The notes: generated by a model from the letters alone, not told the origin. Positions 17,108-27,291 are shown, counted from the first letter of the stretch. The stretch is DNA of 64,000 nt from Thermus antranikianii DSM 12462 (GCF_000423905.1 NZ_AUIW01000002.1:62001-126000); one strand, 5' to 3'. Program-made: numbers and translations.

Positions 17108-17957
17108 GGCCCTGGCAGCCGCCTTCCTCACCATCCTCTTCTGGGCCAGCGCCTTTGCGGGCATCCGCGCGGGGTTAGAGGGCCTGAGTCCAGGCCACCT
17201 GGTCCTCCTGCGCTTTTTGGTGGCCAGCGCCCTTCTCCTCCTCTACGCCCGTTTTCAGGGCCTCCGTCCACCCAGGAGGGAGGACCTTCCCCGGCTTTTC
17301 CTCCTGGGGTTTTTGGGCATCACCGTGTACCACACCGCCTTGGTTTACGGGGAGCTAACGGTGAGCGCCGGGGCGGCTAGCCTCCTCATCGCCACTGGGC
17401 CGGTGTTTACCGCACTTCTCTCCTATTTCCTCCTGGGGGAGCGGCTTAAGCCCATGGGGCTTCTGGGATTTGCCCTGGCCTTCATGGGTTCCTTGTTCAT
17501 CGCCTTTGGGGAGGGGGGTGGGGTGTCTTTGAGCCCGGGGGCTTTTTTGATCCTGCTTTCCGCCCTTTCCACCTCCTTGTACTTCGTCTGGCAGAAGCCC
17601 CTTTTTGCCCGTTACGGTAGCCGGGAGATGACGGTCTACACCATGGTGTTAGGTACGCTTCCCCTTTTCGTCTTCTTTCCCGGCCTGGGGGAGGCCCTTT
17701 CCACCGCACCTCGCCCGGCCCTTCTCAGCACCCTCTATTTGGGGATTTTCCCTGGCGCCTTGGCCTACCTCACCTGGACCTATGCCCTTTCCCGCACCCC
17801 GGCCTCCCGTTTGTCCAGCTTTTTGTACCTTTCCCCAGTCCTGGCCATCCTCGTCGCCTACCTTTGGCTGGGCGAGGTGCCTTCCCCCTTATCCCTGGTG
17901 GGCGGGACCCTGGCCCTGGCGGGCGTCCTTTTGGTGAACCTTAAGGGCGTAAAATAG
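17097..17957 (+). CDS. EamA/DMT-family transporter
   Basis: 286 residues, almost entirely membrane helices (about ten), built from two repeats of the EamA domain: the first around residues 5-135 ([12 protein letters not shown]... [27 protein letters not shown]), the second around 145-282 ([20 protein letters not shown]...[15 protein letters not shown]). Drug/metabolite transporters of this type export amino acids or other metabolites, and the substrate cannot be read from sequence. It is coupled by overlap to the M16 pair, but I see no functional reason for the pairing. Confidence 0.85.
   Translation: MEPKALAAAFLTILFWASAFAGIRAGLEGLSPGHLVLLRFLVASALLLLYARFQGLRPPRREDLPRLFLLGFLGITVYHTALVYGELTVSAGAASLLIATGPVFTALLSYFLLGERLKPMGLLGFALAFMGSLFIAFGEGGGVSLSPGAFLILLSALSTSLYFVWQKPLFARYGSREMTVYTMVLGTLPLFVFFPGLGEALSTAPRPALLSTLYLGIFPGALAYLTWTYALSRTPASRLSSFLYLSPVLAILVAYLWLGEVPSPLSLVGGTLALAGVLLVNLKGVK
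17950..17955 (+). promoter_or_regulatory. Possible -10 box before the 3-hydroxyacyl-CoA dehydrogenase gene
   Basis: TAAAAT 18 bases before ATG 17974, followed by a GAGGTG ribosome-binding site, so a short leader is predicted. A nearly identical layout (TAAAAT, GAGGTGCGGT, ATG) precedes fumC. No -35 box is seen. Confidence 0.35.
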
Positions 17958-17973
17958 CCCCCGAGGTGCCGGT

Positions 17974-18846
17974 ATGGAGGTAAGGAAAATCGGCGTGGTG
18001 GGCGCAGGGCAGATGGGAAGCGGGATCGCCCAGGTGGCGGCCCAGGCGGGTTTTGAGGTGGTGCTGGTGGACGTGGCCGAGAGCTTCCTGGAAAGGGGCC
18101 TGAAGGCCATCCAGCGTTCCCTAGGCAAGTTTGTGGAGAAGGGGCGGATTGCCCCGCAGGACCTCGAGGCCACCTTAGGGCGGATCCGCACCACCGTGGT
18201 CCTGGGGGACCTGGCGGAGGCGGACCTGATCGTGGAGGCCATCGTGGAGGACGAGGGGGAAAAACGCCGCCTCTTTGAGCGCCTGGGAAGCCTGGTGAAA
18301 CCCGAGGCGATTCTCGCCAGCAACACTTCTTCCATTCCCATCACCGCCTTGGCCCGCTACTCGGGAAGGCCGGAGCGCTTCATCGGCATGCACTTCTTTA
18401 ACCCCGTGCCCTTGATGCAACTGGTGGAGGTGATCCGGGGGGAGCTTACCTCCGAGGAAACCCGGGATGTGGTGGTGGAGGTGGCGAGGCGGATGGGGAA
18501 GACCCCCCTCGAGGTCCAGGACTACCCCGGCTTTGTCTCCAACCGCCTCCTCATGCCCATGATCAACGAGGCCATCGAGGCCCTGAGGGAAGGGGTGGCC
18601 ACCAAGGAGGCCATCGACGGGGTCATGCGCCTGGGGATGAACCACCCTATGGGTCCCCTGGAGCTGGCTGACCTTATCGGCCTGGATACCTGCTTGGCCA
18701 TCATGGAGGTGCTGCACCGGGGATTTGGCGACGACAAGTACCGGCCTTCTCCTCTTCTCCGCCGCATGGTGCAGGCGGGGCTTCTGGGCCGCAAGACGGG
18801 CCGAGGGTTTTACACCTACGACGAGAAGGGGAACAAGGTGGGCTAG
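17974..18846 (+). CDS. 3-hydroxybutyryl-CoA / 3-hydroxyacyl-CoA dehydrogenase
   Basis: 290 residues, the single-domain-pair form. The N-terminal NAD-binding fold has [17 protein letters not shown] (residues 9-25). The catalytic histidine lies in [16 protein letters not shown], paired with the downstream glutamate and asparagines ([23 protein letters not shown]), and the C-terminal dimerisation domain is complete. It interconverts 3-hydroxyacyl-CoA and 3-ketoacyl-CoA in fatty-acid or butyrate-type pathways. Family members are called hbd, paaH or fadB2 according to pathway, which the neighbours do not reveal here. Confidence 0.9.
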   Translation: MEVRKIGVVGAGQMGSGIAQVAAQAGFEVVLVDVAESFLERGLKAIQRSLGKFVEKGRIAPQDLEATLGRIRTTVVLGDLAEADLIVEAIVEDEGEKRRLFERLGSLVKPEAILASNTSSIPITALARYSGRPERFIGMHFFNPVPLMQLVEVIRGELTSEETRDVVVEVARRMGKTPLEVQDYPGFVSNRLLMPMINEAIEALREGVATKEAIDGVMRLGMNHPMGPLELADLIGLDTCLAIMEVLHRGFGDDKYRPSPLLRRMVQAGLLGRKTGRGFYTYDEKGNKVG

Positions 18847-18925
18847 GCTTTGGCTTGCCCGATTCCCTGGTGGACCCAAACCGCTTAGGCTCTGTCAGCC
18901 TCTGGAAGGGTTTCCAAACCTGGGG

Positions 18926-18931
18926 TAAACT
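18926..18931 (+). promoter_or_regulatory. -10 box of malQ, leaderless spacing
   Basis: TAAACT, then 6 bases, then ATG 18938. No ribosome-binding site precedes the ATG, consistent with a leaderless mRNA. Confidence 0.5.
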
Positions 18932-18937
18932 GGGTCC

Positions 18938-20440
18938 ATGGAGCTTCCGCGCGCCTACGGCCTGCTTCTCCACCCCACCAGCCTTCCCGGACCCTATGGG
19001 GTTGGCGTTCTTGGGGAGGAGGCTTTCGCCTTCCTCCGATTCCTGAGGGAGTTTGGGGCCCGCTACTGGCAGGTTTTGCCCTTAGGGCCCACAGGATACG
19101 GAGACTCCCCCTACCAGTCCTTCAGCGCCTTTGCCGGGAACCCCTACCTCATCGACCTCCGCCCTTTGGCGGAGGCGGGGTACCTCCGCCTCGAGGACCC
19201 CGGTTTTCCCGAGGGCCGGGTGGATTACGGCTGGCTCTACGCCTGGAAGTGGCCGGCGCTTAGGGAAGCCTTCCGGGGTTTCCAGGAGCGGGCTAGCCGG
19301 GAGGAAAAGGAGGCCTTCCAGGCCTTTTGGGACCGGGAAAGGAGCTGGTTGGATGACTACGCCCTCTTCATGGCCTTGAAGGCCCACCACGGAGGCCTTC
19401 CCTGGAACCGCTGGCCCATGCCCCTACGCCTGAGGGAGGAAAGGGCTTTAAGGGAAGCGTCTTTGGCCCTCTCCCAAGAGGTGGCCTTCCACGCCTGGAC
19501 CCAGTGGCTTTTCTTCCGGCAGTGGCAGGCCTTGAGGGAGGCGGCGGAGGCTTTGGGCCTCTCCTTGATCGGCGACATGCCCATCTTCGTGGCCGAGGAC
19601 TCCGCGGAGGTCTGGGCCCACCCCGAGTGGTTCCACCTGGATGAGGAGGGAAGGCCCACGGTGGTGGCGGGGGTGCCGCCGGATTACTTTTCGGAAACGG
19701 GCCAGCGCTGGGGGAATCCCCTGTACCGCTGGGAGGTGCTGGAAAGGGAGGGGTTCTCCTTCTGGATAGAGCGCCTGAGGAAGGCCTTGGAGCTTTTCCA
19801 CCTGGTGCGCATCGACCACTTCCGGGGCTTTGAAGCCTACTGGGAGATTCCTGCCTCCTGCCCCACGGCAGTGGAGGGACGCTGGGTGAAGGCTCCGGGG
19901 GAGAAGCTCTTTCGGAAGATTCAGGAAACCTTTGGCCGGGTGCCCATCCTGGCGGAGGACCTAGGGGTGATCACCCCCGAGGTGGAGGCCCTAAGGGACC
20001 GGTTTGGCCTTCCGGGGATGAAGGTCCTGCAGTTCGCCTTTGACGGGGGGATGGAAAACCCCTTCTTGCCCCACAACTACCCCTCCCACGGCCGGGTGGT
20101 GGTCTACACCGGCACCCACGACAACGACACCACCTTGGGCTGGTACCGCACCGCTACCCCCCACGAGCGGGCTTTCCTTGGGCGCTACCTGGCGGAGTGG
20201 GGGATTGGGTTCCACAGGGAAGAGGAGATCCCCTGGGCCCTCATGCACCTGGGGATGAAGTCGGTGGCCAGGCTGGCCGTCTACCCTGTGCAGGATGTGT
20301 TGGCGTTGGGAAGCGAGGCCCGGATGAACTACCCTGGGCGCCCCTCGGGCAACTGGGCTTGGCGGCTTAGGCCCGGCCAGCTCCTGCCCGAGCACGGGGA
20401 ACGGCTTCGCTGGATGGCCGAGGCCACGGGCAGGGTATGA
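18938..20440 (+). CDS. malQ: 4-alpha-glucanotransferase (amylomaltase, GH77)
   Basis: 500 residues, the same length as the crystallised T. aquaticus amylomaltase, which I recognise throughout. The catalytic residues fall in VRIDHFRGF (nucleophile Asp293), ILAEDLG (acid/base Glu340) and THDNDTT (Asp395). The enzyme transfers alpha-1,4-glucan segments and also makes large cycloamyloses. It starts after a -10 box with leaderless spacing, so it is probably a stand-alone unit, and ends just before a hairpin shared with the convergent sucD. No other maltodextrin genes are nearby. Confidence 0.96.
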   Translation: MELPRAYGLLLHPTSLPGPYGVGVLGEEAFAFLRFLREFGARYWQVLPLGPTGYGDSPYQSFSAFAGNPYLIDLRPLAEAGYLRLEDPGFPEGRVDYGWLYAWKWPALREAFRGFQERASREEKEAFQAFWDRERSWLDDYALFMALKAHHGGLPWNRWPMPLRLREERALREASLALSQEVAFHAWTQWLFFRQWQALREAAEALGLSLIGDMPIFVAEDSAEVWAHPEWFHLDEEGRPTVVAGVPPDYFSETGQRWGNPLYRWEVLEREGFSFWIERLRKALELFHLVRIDHFRGFEAYWEIPASCPTAVEGRWVKAPGEKLFRKIQETFGRVPILAEDLGVITPEVEALRDRFGLPGMKVLQFAFDGGMENPFLPHNYPSHGRVVVYTGTHDNDTTLGWYRTATPHERAFLGRYLAEWGIGFHREEEIPWALMHLGMKSVARLAVYPVQDVLALGSEARMNYPGRPSGNWAWRLRPGQLLPEHGERLRWMAEATGRV

Positions 20441-20450
20441 AGAAAAACAC

Positions 20451-20475
20451 CCCACCCTGGCCGAGCCAGGGTGGG
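20451..20475. terminator. Bidirectional hairpin between malQ and sucD
   Basis: An 11-bp perfect stem, arms CCCACCCTGGC and GCCAGGGTGGG around a CGA loop. On the minus strand it is followed by GTGTTTTTCT, a good T-tract for sucD; on the plus strand the T-run is weaker. The same arms recur at 53417-53443. Confidence 0.8.
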
Positions 20476-20489
20476 AGGCTTAAGGGCTT

Positions 20490-21356
20490 TTAGCCCAAGG
20501 CCTTCTTCACCAGGTCCACGATTTCGTCGATGGTGTCGGCCACGGGGATACCTGCCTCGGCGAAGGCCTTCAGCTTGGACTCCGGGGTGCCCACGTTCCC
20601 CATGATGATGGCTCCGGCGTGGCCCATGCGCTTGCCCTTCGGGGCGCTACGGCCGCCGATGAAGCCCACCACGGGCTTTTTCATGTTCTCCTTGATCCAG
20701 GCTGCGGCCTCCTCCTCGTCGGATCCCCCGATCTCCCCGATGAGGACCACGGCCTCGGTCTCGGGGTCCTCGTTGAAGAGGGGGAGGAGGTCCTTAAAGG
20801 TGGTGCCGATCACCGGGTCGCCTCCAATCCCCACCGTGGTGGTGGTGCCCAGTCCCGCCTGGGAAAGGGCGGCGGCGGCCTCGTAGGTGAGGGTGCCGGA
20901 GCGGCTTATGAGCCCCACCTTCCCCCGCTTGAACACGTGGCCGGGCATGATGCCGATCTTGCTCTCCTCGGCGCTGATGATGCCCGGGCAGTTGCCTCCG
21001 ATGAGGCGGCTTCCCAGGGCCTTGATCTCCTCCACCGCCTTCACCATGTCCAGGGTGGGGATGCCCTCGGTGATGAGGACGATGAGGGGGATGCCGGCGT
21101 GGGCCGCCTCGAGGGCCGCATCCGCTGCGGCAGGCGCCGGTACGAAGATGATGGAAGCGTCAATAGCATGGTGGGCCACGGCTTCCTTTACCGTGTCGTA
21201 CACGGGAAGACCCAGGACCTCGCTACCCCCTTTGCCCGGGGTCACGCCGGCCACCACCTTGGTGCCGTATTCCAGCATCTGCCGGGTGTGGAACTGCCCT
21301 TCCCGACCGGTGATGCCCTGGACCAGGACGCGGGTTTCGCGGTTGATCAGGATCAC
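20490..21356 (-). CDS. sucD: Succinyl-CoA synthetase (ADP/GDP-forming), alpha subunit
   Basis: 288 residues. The N-terminal CoA-binding Rossmann domain ([16 protein letters not shown]) and the phosphohistidine region ending in [13 protein letters not shown] are present, with the GGNCPGI CoA-contact loop between. SucD carries the histidine that is transiently phosphorylated while succinyl-CoA is converted to succinate with substrate-level phosphorylation in the TCA cycle. It follows sucC with a 4-base overlap, the usual beta-alpha order, and ends at the bidirectional hairpin. Confidence 0.97.
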   Translation of the reverse strand: MILINRETRVLVQGITGREGQFHTRQMLEYGTKVVAGVTPGKGGSEVLGLPVYDTVKEAVAHHAIDASIIFVPAPAAADAALEAAHAGIPLIVLITEGIPTLDMVKAVEEIKALGSRLIGGNCPGIISAEESKIGIMPGHVFKRGKVGLISRSGTLTYEAAAALSQAGLGTTTTVGIGGDPVIGTTFKDLLPLFNEDPETEAVVLIGEIGGSDEEEAAAWIKENMKKPVVGFIGGRSAPKGKRMGHAGAIIMGNVGTPESKLKAFAEAGIPVADTIDEIVDLVKKALG

Positions 21357-22489
21357 GCCGCACCTCCCACCATGGCCACGATGGCCTTGGCCGCCTCGAT
21401 GGACGTGGGGTACATGTAGATGGGCCTGCCCTCCAGGAGCCTTTTGGCCTCTTCCTCGGCGGTTCCCGCCACCCGCATGACCACGGGCTTGGTGAGGAGC
21501 CCCTCCTCCAGGGCTCGGATCACCCCCTTGGCCACCTCGTCCGCGCGGGTGATGCCGCCGAAGATGTTGATAAACACCCCCTTCACGTCGGGGTCCTTAA
21601 GGACCACCTTGAGGGCGTTATAGACCACCTCCGCCTTGGCCCCGCCCCCGATGTCCAGGAAGTTGGCGGGTCTGCCGCCCACCCGGTTCACCAGGTCCAG
21701 GGTGTACATGACCAGGCCGGCCCCGTTGCCGATGATGCCGATGTTCCCCTGAAGCTTCACGTAGGCGAAGCCGTAGTTGCTGGCCTCCACCTCTAGGGGA
21801 TGCTCGGCCTCGATCTCCCTGAGCTCCATCAGCTCGGGGTGCCGGAAGAGGGCGTTATCGTCCAGGACGATCTTGGCGTCGGCGGCCACGATCTGGCCGT
21901 CGGTGGTGACCACCAGGGGGTTGATCTCGGCGATGGAGGCATCCACGCCCTCGTAGGCCTGGTAGAGGGCCACCAGCACCTGGGCCAGCTTGTTGAGGTT
22001 GCCCTCGAGGCCCGCTTTTTTTACCATCTCCCGGGCCTCAAAGGGACGAAAACCCTTGTGGGGGTCGATCCAGAACTTGTGGATAGCCTCCGGGCGCTCC
22101 GCCGCCACCTCCTCGATGTCCACCCCCCCTTCCTTGGAGAGCATGAGGACCACCCGCTTCCGGGCGCGGTCCAGGATGAGGCCGGCGTAGTACTCCTTGG
22201 CGATGTCCACCGCCTCGGCCACCAGGACCTTCTTCACCGTGAGGCCCTTGATGTTCATCCCCAGGATGGCCTGGGCCTTCTCGTAGGCTTCCTGGGGGGT
22301 GTCCGCCAGCTTCACGCCCCCGGCCTTGCCTCTCCCGCCCACGTGCACCTGGGCCTTGATCACCACCCGCTTGCCCAGCTCCTCCGCGATCCTCTTGGCC
22401 TCGTCGGGGGTGTAGGCCACCTTGCCGGGCGGCACCGGTACCCCATAACGGGCCAGGATCTCTTTGGCTTGATACTCGTGCAGGTTCAA
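21353..22489 (-). CDS. sucC: Succinyl-CoA synthetase, beta subunit
   Basis: 378 residues beginning [12 protein letters not shown] from TTG 22489. GAGGAGGTG lies 6 bases before it, whereas the alternative GTG at 22498 is part of that ribosome-binding site. The ATP-grasp domain contains [18 protein letters not shown] and the nucleotide-binding [12 protein letters not shown]; the C-terminal half has the [13 protein letters not shown] and [15 protein letters not shown] segments that contact the alpha subunit. Nucleotide preference (ADP or GDP) is not obvious by eye. It is cotranscribed with sucD from a TATAAT-containing promoter. Confidence 0.97.
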   Translation of the reverse strand: MNLHEYQAKEILARYGVPVPPGKVAYTPDEAKRIAEELGKRVVIKAQVHVGGRGKAGGVKLADTPQEAYEKAQAILGMNIKGLTVKKVLVAEAVDIAKEYYAGLILDRARKRVVLMLSKEGGVDIEEVAAERPEAIHKFWIDPHKGFRPFEAREMVKKAGLEGNLNKLAQVLVALYQAYEGVDASIAEINPLVVTTDGQIVAADAKIVLDDNALFRHPELMELREIEAEHPLEVEASNYGFAYVKLQGNIGIIGNGAGLVMYTLDLVNRVGGRPANFLDIGGGAKAEVVYNALKVVLKDPDVKGVFINIFGGITRADEVAKGVIRALEEGLLTKPVVMRVAGTAEEEAKRLLEGRPIYMYPTSIEAAKAIVAMVGGAA

Positions 22490-22525
22490 GCTTTCCACCT
22501 CCTCGGCCGGACAAGGCCGTTAGGC

Positions 22526-22531
22526 ATTATA
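22526..22531 (-). promoter_or_regulatory. -10 box of sucCD
   Basis: A perfect TATAAT on the minus strand about 37 bases before the TTG start, leaving a short leader with a strong ribosome-binding site. No convincing -35 hexamer is found at 16-18 bp. Confidence 0.55.
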
Positions 22532-22551
22532 AGGCTCTAGGCCTTCGGGCA

Positions 22552-23565
22552 TTAGCTTTGCGCTTCGGCGGCAGGCTGGGCGAAAAAGAGGCGGCCCACC
22601 TGGGTCTGGATGGCTTGGGTGATGACCACCTCCACCTCCTGGCCCCGGTAGCGGATTCCCCCATCCACCACCACCATGGAGCCATCCTCCAGGTAGCCCA
22701 CCCCCTGGTGGGGCTCCTTGCCTTCCTTGAGGATGAGAAGCTTCAGGGTGTCCCCCACCTTGAGTTGAGGCCGGAGGGCCTGGGCCAGGGCCTGGACGGA
22801 AAGGGCCTTTACCCCGTAGATCCTGGCCATCTGTAAAAGGGCCAGGTCGTTGCTGACCAGGGCGGCTCCTAGGTCCCGGGCCAGAAAGAGGAGCTTCTCG
22901 TCCACGCTCTCCCCCTTGGGGATGTCCTCCAGCACCTCGAGGCGGGCTACCTCCTTAAGCCTTTCCAGGGTTTCCAGCCCCCGCCTCCCCTTGGCCCGCT
23001 TCAGGGGATCGGGGCTATCGGCGAAGTGCTGGAGTTCTTTGAGCACGAAGTGGGGGACGAAAAGGGGGCCTTCCAGGAAGCCCGTAGCCGCCACCTCGGC
23101 CACGCGCCCGTCCACCAGGACGCTGGTGTCCAACACCTTGCCTCCAAGGGGACGGGGGGGTTTTTGGGGAAGGCGCAGGTAGTCCTTGTACCCCAGGGCC
23201 AGGTAGCTGAAGAGCCCCACCAGGAATAGGGCCAAAAGGAGGCTGTGGTAAGGGGAAAACCCCGGGATCTGGGAAAGGAGGCTGGTGAGGAGCACGGTAA
23301 AAAGAAGCCCCAGGGTGGCTCCCAGGGTCAGGGCCACCGGCACTTCCGGGGGAAGCTCCCTGAGGCGCCCGAGCCGTTTTTCCCAGAAGCCTTCCAGTCT
23401 GGGAGCCAGGAGAACCCCTGCCAGGAAGCCCGCCAGGGTCAGATAGAGGCGGTTGAGGGAAAGAAGGCCAGCCGAGTGGGGAAGAAGGCCCAGGCCCTCC
23501 AGGGCCGCCGCCAGCTGGTAGCCCAGGAAGGCGAAGATCAGATGGAGAAGGAGGCGAGGGCTCAT
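22552..23565 (-). CDS. YacL-like membrane protein with PIN and TRAM domains
   Basis: 337 residues: four membrane helices in the first 125 residues, then a PIN nuclease-like domain beginning VLDTSVLVDGRVAEVAATG with further acidic residues (ELQHFADS, SVDEKLLFLARDLGAALVSNDLAL), and a C-terminal TRAM RNA-binding domain (GVGYLEDGSMVVVDGG). This is the architecture of Bacillus YacL/PilT-N-TRAM proteins, whose function is not settled; RNA cleavage at the membrane is a reasonable inference. It overlaps radA by 4 bases, the same gene neighbourhood as in Firmicutes. Confidence 0.85.
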   Translation of the reverse strand: MSPRLLLHLIFAFLGYQLAAALEGLGLLPHSAGLLSLNRLYLTLAGFLAGVLLAPRLEGFWEKRLGRLRELPPEVPVALTLGATLGLLFTVLLTSLLSQIPGFSPYHSLLLALFLVGLFSYLALGYKDYLRLPQKPPRPLGGKVLDTSVLVDGRVAEVAATGFLEGPLFVPHFVLKELQHFADSPDPLKRAKGRRGLETLERLKEVARLEVLEDIPKGESVDEKLLFLARDLGAALVSNDLALLQMARIYGVKALSVQALAQALRPQLKVGDTLKLLILKEGKEPHQGVGYLEDGSMVVVDGGIRYRGQEVEVVITQAIQTQVGRLFFAQPAAEAQS

Positions 23566-24839
23566 CCCAGGTACTGCTCCACCGCTTTCCCCAAGGAGCG
23601 GGTGTTCCCCGGGTGCAGAAAGCGGGAAAACCCCGCCCGCTTCCCTTCCCTAAGCCGCCTTTCCAGTCCCACGACGCTTCTCACCTCACCCAGAAGCCCC
23701 ACCTCCCCCACCGCCGCCAGGTCCGGGGGCAGGGCCTTGCCCACCACCGCAGAATACACCGCCAGCGCCACCGCCAGATCCAGGCCCGGGTCCTGCACCT
23801 TAAGCCCTCCTGCCAGGTTCACGTAGATGTCCAGGTTACCTAAGGGAAGGCCAAGCCGCCTTTCCAGGACCGCCAGGACCATGTCCACCCGCTTGGCGTC
23901 CAGGCCCTGGACCACCCGCCTGGGGGCGGGGAAGGGGGTTTTGGCGGCCAGGGCTTGGACCTCGAGGGCCAGGGCTCTTTCTCCCGCCAGGGCCAGGGCG
24001 ATGGCGCTTCCCGGAACCCCGATGGGCCTTTCCAGGAGGAAGGCCTCCGAGGGATTTTCCACCTCCACCAGGCCCTCTTCCTCCATGCGGAAGACCCCGA
24101 GCTCCCCCACGGGGCCGAAGCGGTTTTTGGCGCTCCGCAAGACCCGGTAGACCCCGGCGCTTTCCAGGTAAAGGGTGGCGTCCACCGCATGCTCTATGCT
24201 CTTGGGCCCGGCCACCACCCCCTCCTTGGTCACGTGGCCCACCAAAAGGATGGTGATGCCCTCCTCTTTGGCCAGGCGCACGAAGGCATGGGTGGCCTCC
24301 CGCACCGCCACCAGGCTGCCCGGGCTTCCCACCGCCTCAATCGTCTGTATGGAATCCACAAAAAGCACCTCAGGAGGATCCCGCTCCAGGAGGGAAATGA
24401 GGGGTTCCAGGCGGGTTTCCTTTAGGAGAAGGAGGTCCTTTACCCCAAGCCTCCTCGCCCTTAGCTTGATCTGGGCCGGGGATTCCTCTCCGGCCAGGTA
24501 GTAGACCTTCCGGGTGAGGTGCTTGGCGAGCTCCAGAAGAAGGGTGCTCTTGCCCACCCCGGGTTCTCCCCCCAGGAGGACCACTTCTCCCGGCACGAAC
24601 CCTCCGCCCAAGACCCGGTCCACCTCGGAAAGGCCCGAGGAGAAGCGCTTCTCCTCGAGCTCGTTCACCTGGGAAAGGGGAATCGGCGAGGGGGCTTCCA
24701 GGTGGGCTTGGCGGGATGGAGCACGGGGGGAGGGGGTTACCTCTTGGAAGCTCTCCCAGGAGCCGCAGGCCGGGCACCTCCCCAGGGGCTTAGGGGTGCG
24801 GTAACCGCATTCCACGCAGGTGTAGGAGGTCTTGGCCAT
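23562..24839 (-). CDS. radA: DNA repair protein RadA
   Basis: 425 residues from ATG 24839 (MAKTSYTCVECGY); an upstream ATG would add eight non-conserved residues. Domains in order: C4 zinc finger (C8, C11, C22, C25), RecA-like ATPase with Walker A GGEPGVGKST, the RadA-specific KNRFG motif (SAKNRFGPVGELGVF), and a C-terminal Lon-protease-like domain (VNLAGGLKVQDPGLDLAVALAVYSA split across the end). RadA is a hexameric helicase that branch-migrates recombination intermediates and acts in transformation and repair. It lies between clpC and the yacL-like gene. Confidence 0.95.
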   Translation of the reverse strand: MAKTSYTCVECGYRTPKPLGRCPACGSWESFQEVTPSPRAPSRQAHLEAPSPIPLSQVNELEEKRFSSGLSEVDRVLGGGFVPGEVVLLGGEPGVGKSTLLLELAKHLTRKVYYLAGEESPAQIKLRARRLGVKDLLLLKETRLEPLISLLERDPPEVLFVDSIQTIEAVGSPGSLVAVREATHAFVRLAKEEGITILLVGHVTKEGVVAGPKSIEHAVDATLYLESAGVYRVLRSAKNRFGPVGELGVFRMEEEGLVEVENPSEAFLLERPIGVPGSAIALALAGERALALEVQALAAKTPFPAPRRVVQGLDAKRVDMVLAVLERRLGLPLGNLDIYVNLAGGLKVQDPGLDLAVALAVYSAVVGKALPPDLAAVGEVGLLGEVRSVVGLERRLREGKRAGFSRFLHPGNTRSLGKAVEQYLG

Positions 24840-24918
24840 GGGTTCAAGCCTCGAGGGACCCAAGAAAAAGCGGCCCCCTCAAGGGGAGGAGGCAGGGCCT
24901 TGGTATTCCTAAGGGCAT

Positions 24919-27129
24919 CTAGACCAAAAGCTCCTCGCCCTCCACCTCGTGGAAGGCCAGGTGCCCATCCTCCACGTTCACGTAGAGGTGGCCGGTGGGC
25001 TTCTTCAGGAGGAGCAAGGAAAGGGGATCTTCTATGCGTTCCCGGATGACGCTCCGGACGGCCCTGGCGCTGCCTGTCTTGGGGGCCTGATCCACCACGA
25101 ACCGGGCCACCTCGGGGGCGAAGCGCACGGTGATGTCCCGGGATTGCAGCTCCTTTTGGATGTCCTCCAGCATCATCCGGGCTACCTGCACCAGCTCCTC
25201 CTCGGTGAGGGGGCGGAAGCGAATCACCTCGTCCAGGCGGTCCAGGAACTCGGGGGTGAAGAGGGACTTGAGGGGGGTTTCCGTGTCCACCTCTTTGCTG
25301 GTGAAGCCGATGGCGGGGCCCACGTTGTAGCCGGTGTTGGAGGTCATGATGAGGATGACCCGGCGGAAGTCCACGGTGCGCCCCATACCGTCCGTGAGAC
25401 GGCCCTCGTCCAGCACCTGCAGGAAGGTGTTGTACACATCGGGGTGGGCCTTCTCAATCTCATCCAGGAGCACCACGCTGAAGGGCTGGCGGCGCACCGC
25501 CTCCGTGAGCCGGCCCCCCTGCTCGTAGCCCACGTAGCCTGGGGGAGCCCCGATCAGCTTGGAGATGGAGTGGGGCTCCTGGAACTCGGACATGTCAAAG
25601 CGGATGAGAGCCCGCTCGGAGCCGAAGAGCACCTCGGCTAAAGCCTTGGCCAGCTGGGTCTTGCCCACCCCGCTTTGGCCCACGAAGAGGAAGCTCGCTG
25701 CCACCCGGGTCCGGCCTCCCAAACCCACCCGGGCCCGCCTTAGGGCGTTGGCCAGGGCCCGGATGGCCTCTTCCTGGCCCACCACCCGCTTTCTAAGCTC
25801 CTCCTCGAGGCGCATGAGCTTCTCGTCGTCCTTGTCGTCCACGTAGATCCCACCCCAGGAGTCCACCACCGCCTCGATGTCCTCCCGGGTTACCACGGGG
25901 GTCCCGTCCTCCTCCTCGGCCACGGGCAGGCCCAGGGAGGCGTTCAGGCGAACCCGGCTTGCCGCCTCGTCGATAAGGTCGATGGCCTTATCGGGGAAGT
26001 TGCGCCCCGGGAGGGAACGGATCCCGATCTTGACCGCAAGCTCCAGGATCTCGTCGGGGATGATGACCCCGTGGTGGGCCTCGTAGCGGGGTCGGAGGCC
26101 TTTTAGGATCTCCAGGGTTTCCTCTGGGGAGGGCTCCAGGACGATCACCGGCTGGAAGCGCCGCTCTAGGGCGGCATCCTTTTCGATGTAGCGGTGGTAC
26201 TCCCCGGTGGTGGTGGCTCCGATCACCTGGATCTCCCCCCGAGCCAGGGCGGGCTTCAGGATGTTGGCGGCGTCCAGGGTACCCTCGGCCCCCCCGGCCC
26301 CGATTAGGGTGTGAAGCTCGTCGATGAAGGCGATGACCCTGGCATTTTTAAGCTCCTCAATGATCTGGCGGAGGCGCTCCTCGAACTCCCCCCGGTACTT
26401 GGTGCCGGCTACGATCCCCGCCAAATCCAGGGCCACCACCCGGGCACCCTTGAGGATGGGGGGCACCCGGCCTTCCACGATGGCCTGGGCCAGGCCTTCC
26501 ACGATGGCGGTCTTGCCCACCCCGGGGTCCCCGATGAGGACGGGGTTGTTCTTGGTGCGCCGAGCCAGGATCTGGATTACCCGGTTGATCTCCTCCTGCC
26601 GGCCGATCACGGGATCCAGCTTGCCCTCCCGGGCTTCCTTGGTGAGGTCGCGCCCGTACTCATCCAGGAAGGGGGTGTTCACCGGCTTTTCCCGTTCCCG
26701 GCCTTCAGCCATGGAGAGGATGCGCCAGCGAATGGCGTCCACATCTTTGGCGAAGTGGGAGAGGATGCGATAGGCGATCCCGTCTCCCTCGCGGATGATC
26801 CCTAGGAGGATATGCTCGGTGCCGATCACAGAGGCCCCCATGTTGCGGGCCTCGGCGCTGGCCAGCTCCATGACCCGCCTGGCCCTGGGCGTAATGGCAG
26901 GGGGCTCTCCGGTGCGGCTACCTTCGCCGCGGCCCACCAACTCCTCCACCATGCGGCGCATGGCCTCGAGGCTTGCCCCATATTCTTGAAGGATGCGGGC
27001 CGCTGTACCCCCCTCGCGCATCAGGCCCAGGAGGAGGTGCTCTGGGCCGATCATGGAGTGGCCTAAGCGGCTCCCCTCCTCCCTTGCGTAGTGGAAAACC
27101 AGCCTGGCGCGATCGTCGTACCTGTTCAT
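24919..27129 (-). CDS. clpC: ClpC-type AAA+ unfoldase lacking the middle (M) domain
   Basis: 736 residues from ATG 27129. Double Clp-N repeat (residues 1-145), D1 ATPase with Walker A GDPGVGKT near 200, D2 with GQSGVGKT near 485. In D2 the tripeptide IGF ([12 protein letters not shown]) matches the loop that docks unfoldases to ClpP. Ordinary ClpC has a coiled-coil M domain between the D1 helix [13 protein letters not shown] and the next segment; here only a short acidic linker ([10 protein letters not shown]) is present. The adaptor-binding platform is thus missing, so regulation must differ from Bacillus ClpC-MecA. ClpA shares this lack, but the N-domain and context favour ClpC. Confidence 0.9.
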   Translation of the reverse strand: MNRYDDRARLVFHYAREEGSRLGHSMIGPEHLLLGLMREGGTAARILQEYGASLEAMRRMVEELVGRGEGSRTGEPPAITPRARRVMELASAEARNMGASVIGTEHILLGIIREGDGIAYRILSHFAKDVDAIRWRILSMAEGREREKPVNTPFLDEYGRDLTKEAREGKLDPVIGRQEEINRVIQILARRTKNNPVLIGDPGVGKTAIVEGLAQAIVEGRVPPILKGARVVALDLAGIVAGTKYRGEFEERLRQIIEELKNARVIAFIDELHTLIGAGGAEGTLDAANILKPALARGEIQVIGATTTGEYHRYIEKDAALERRFQPVIVLEPSPEETLEILKGLRPRYEAHHGVIIPDEILELAVKIGIRSLPGRNFPDKAIDLIDEAASRVRLNASLGLPVAEEEDGTPVVTREDIEAVVDSWGGIYVDDKDDEKLMRLEEELRKRVVGQEEAIRALANALRRARVGLGGRTRVAASFLFVGQSGVGKTQLAKALAEVLFGSERALIRFDMSEFQEPHSISKLIGAPPGYVGYEQGGRLTEAVRRQPFSVVLLDEIEKAHPDVYNTFLQVLDEGRLTDGMGRTVDFRRVILIMTSNTGYNVGPAIGFTSKEVDTETPLKSLFTPEFLDRLDEVIRFRPLTEEELVQVARMMLEDIQKELQSRDITVRFAPEVARFVVDQAPKTGSARAVRSVIRERIEDPLSLLLLKKPTGHLYVNVEDGHLAFHEVEGEELLV

Positions 27130-27145
27130 GCTCCCCTCTACCCAC

Positions 27146-27151
27146 ATTCTA
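27146..27151 (-). promoter_or_regulatory. -10 box of the clpC operon
   Basis: TAGAAT on the minus strand, 16 bases before ATG 27129, with GAGGGGAGC before the ATG acting as ribosome-binding site. The box overlaps a possible upstream start codon at 27147, which argues for ATG 27129. Confidence 0.5.
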
Positions 27152-27276
27152 GCCTAAAGGAGTCCGCACCGGGGGTTTGCGCCTGGGGTTACCTTGGCCC
27201 CAGGGGAGGTCCTTGTCGGGAACCTTGGCCTGGCGGGAGCAAAAGGGCCCAGCATCCGGTAAGATGCCCTTTAACC

Positions 27277-27291
27277 GGGGGCCAAGCCCCC
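27277..27291 (+). promoter_or_regulatory. Hairpin in the glyS leader
   Basis: Arms GGGGGC and GCCCCC with a CAA loop, ending 14 bases before the glyS start and followed by TTTCGGGAGGG. A weak -10 (TAAGAT, 27260-27265) lies upstream. The hairpin could affect translation, but no T-box features (specifier loop, conserved T-box sequence) are present. Confidence 0.35.
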
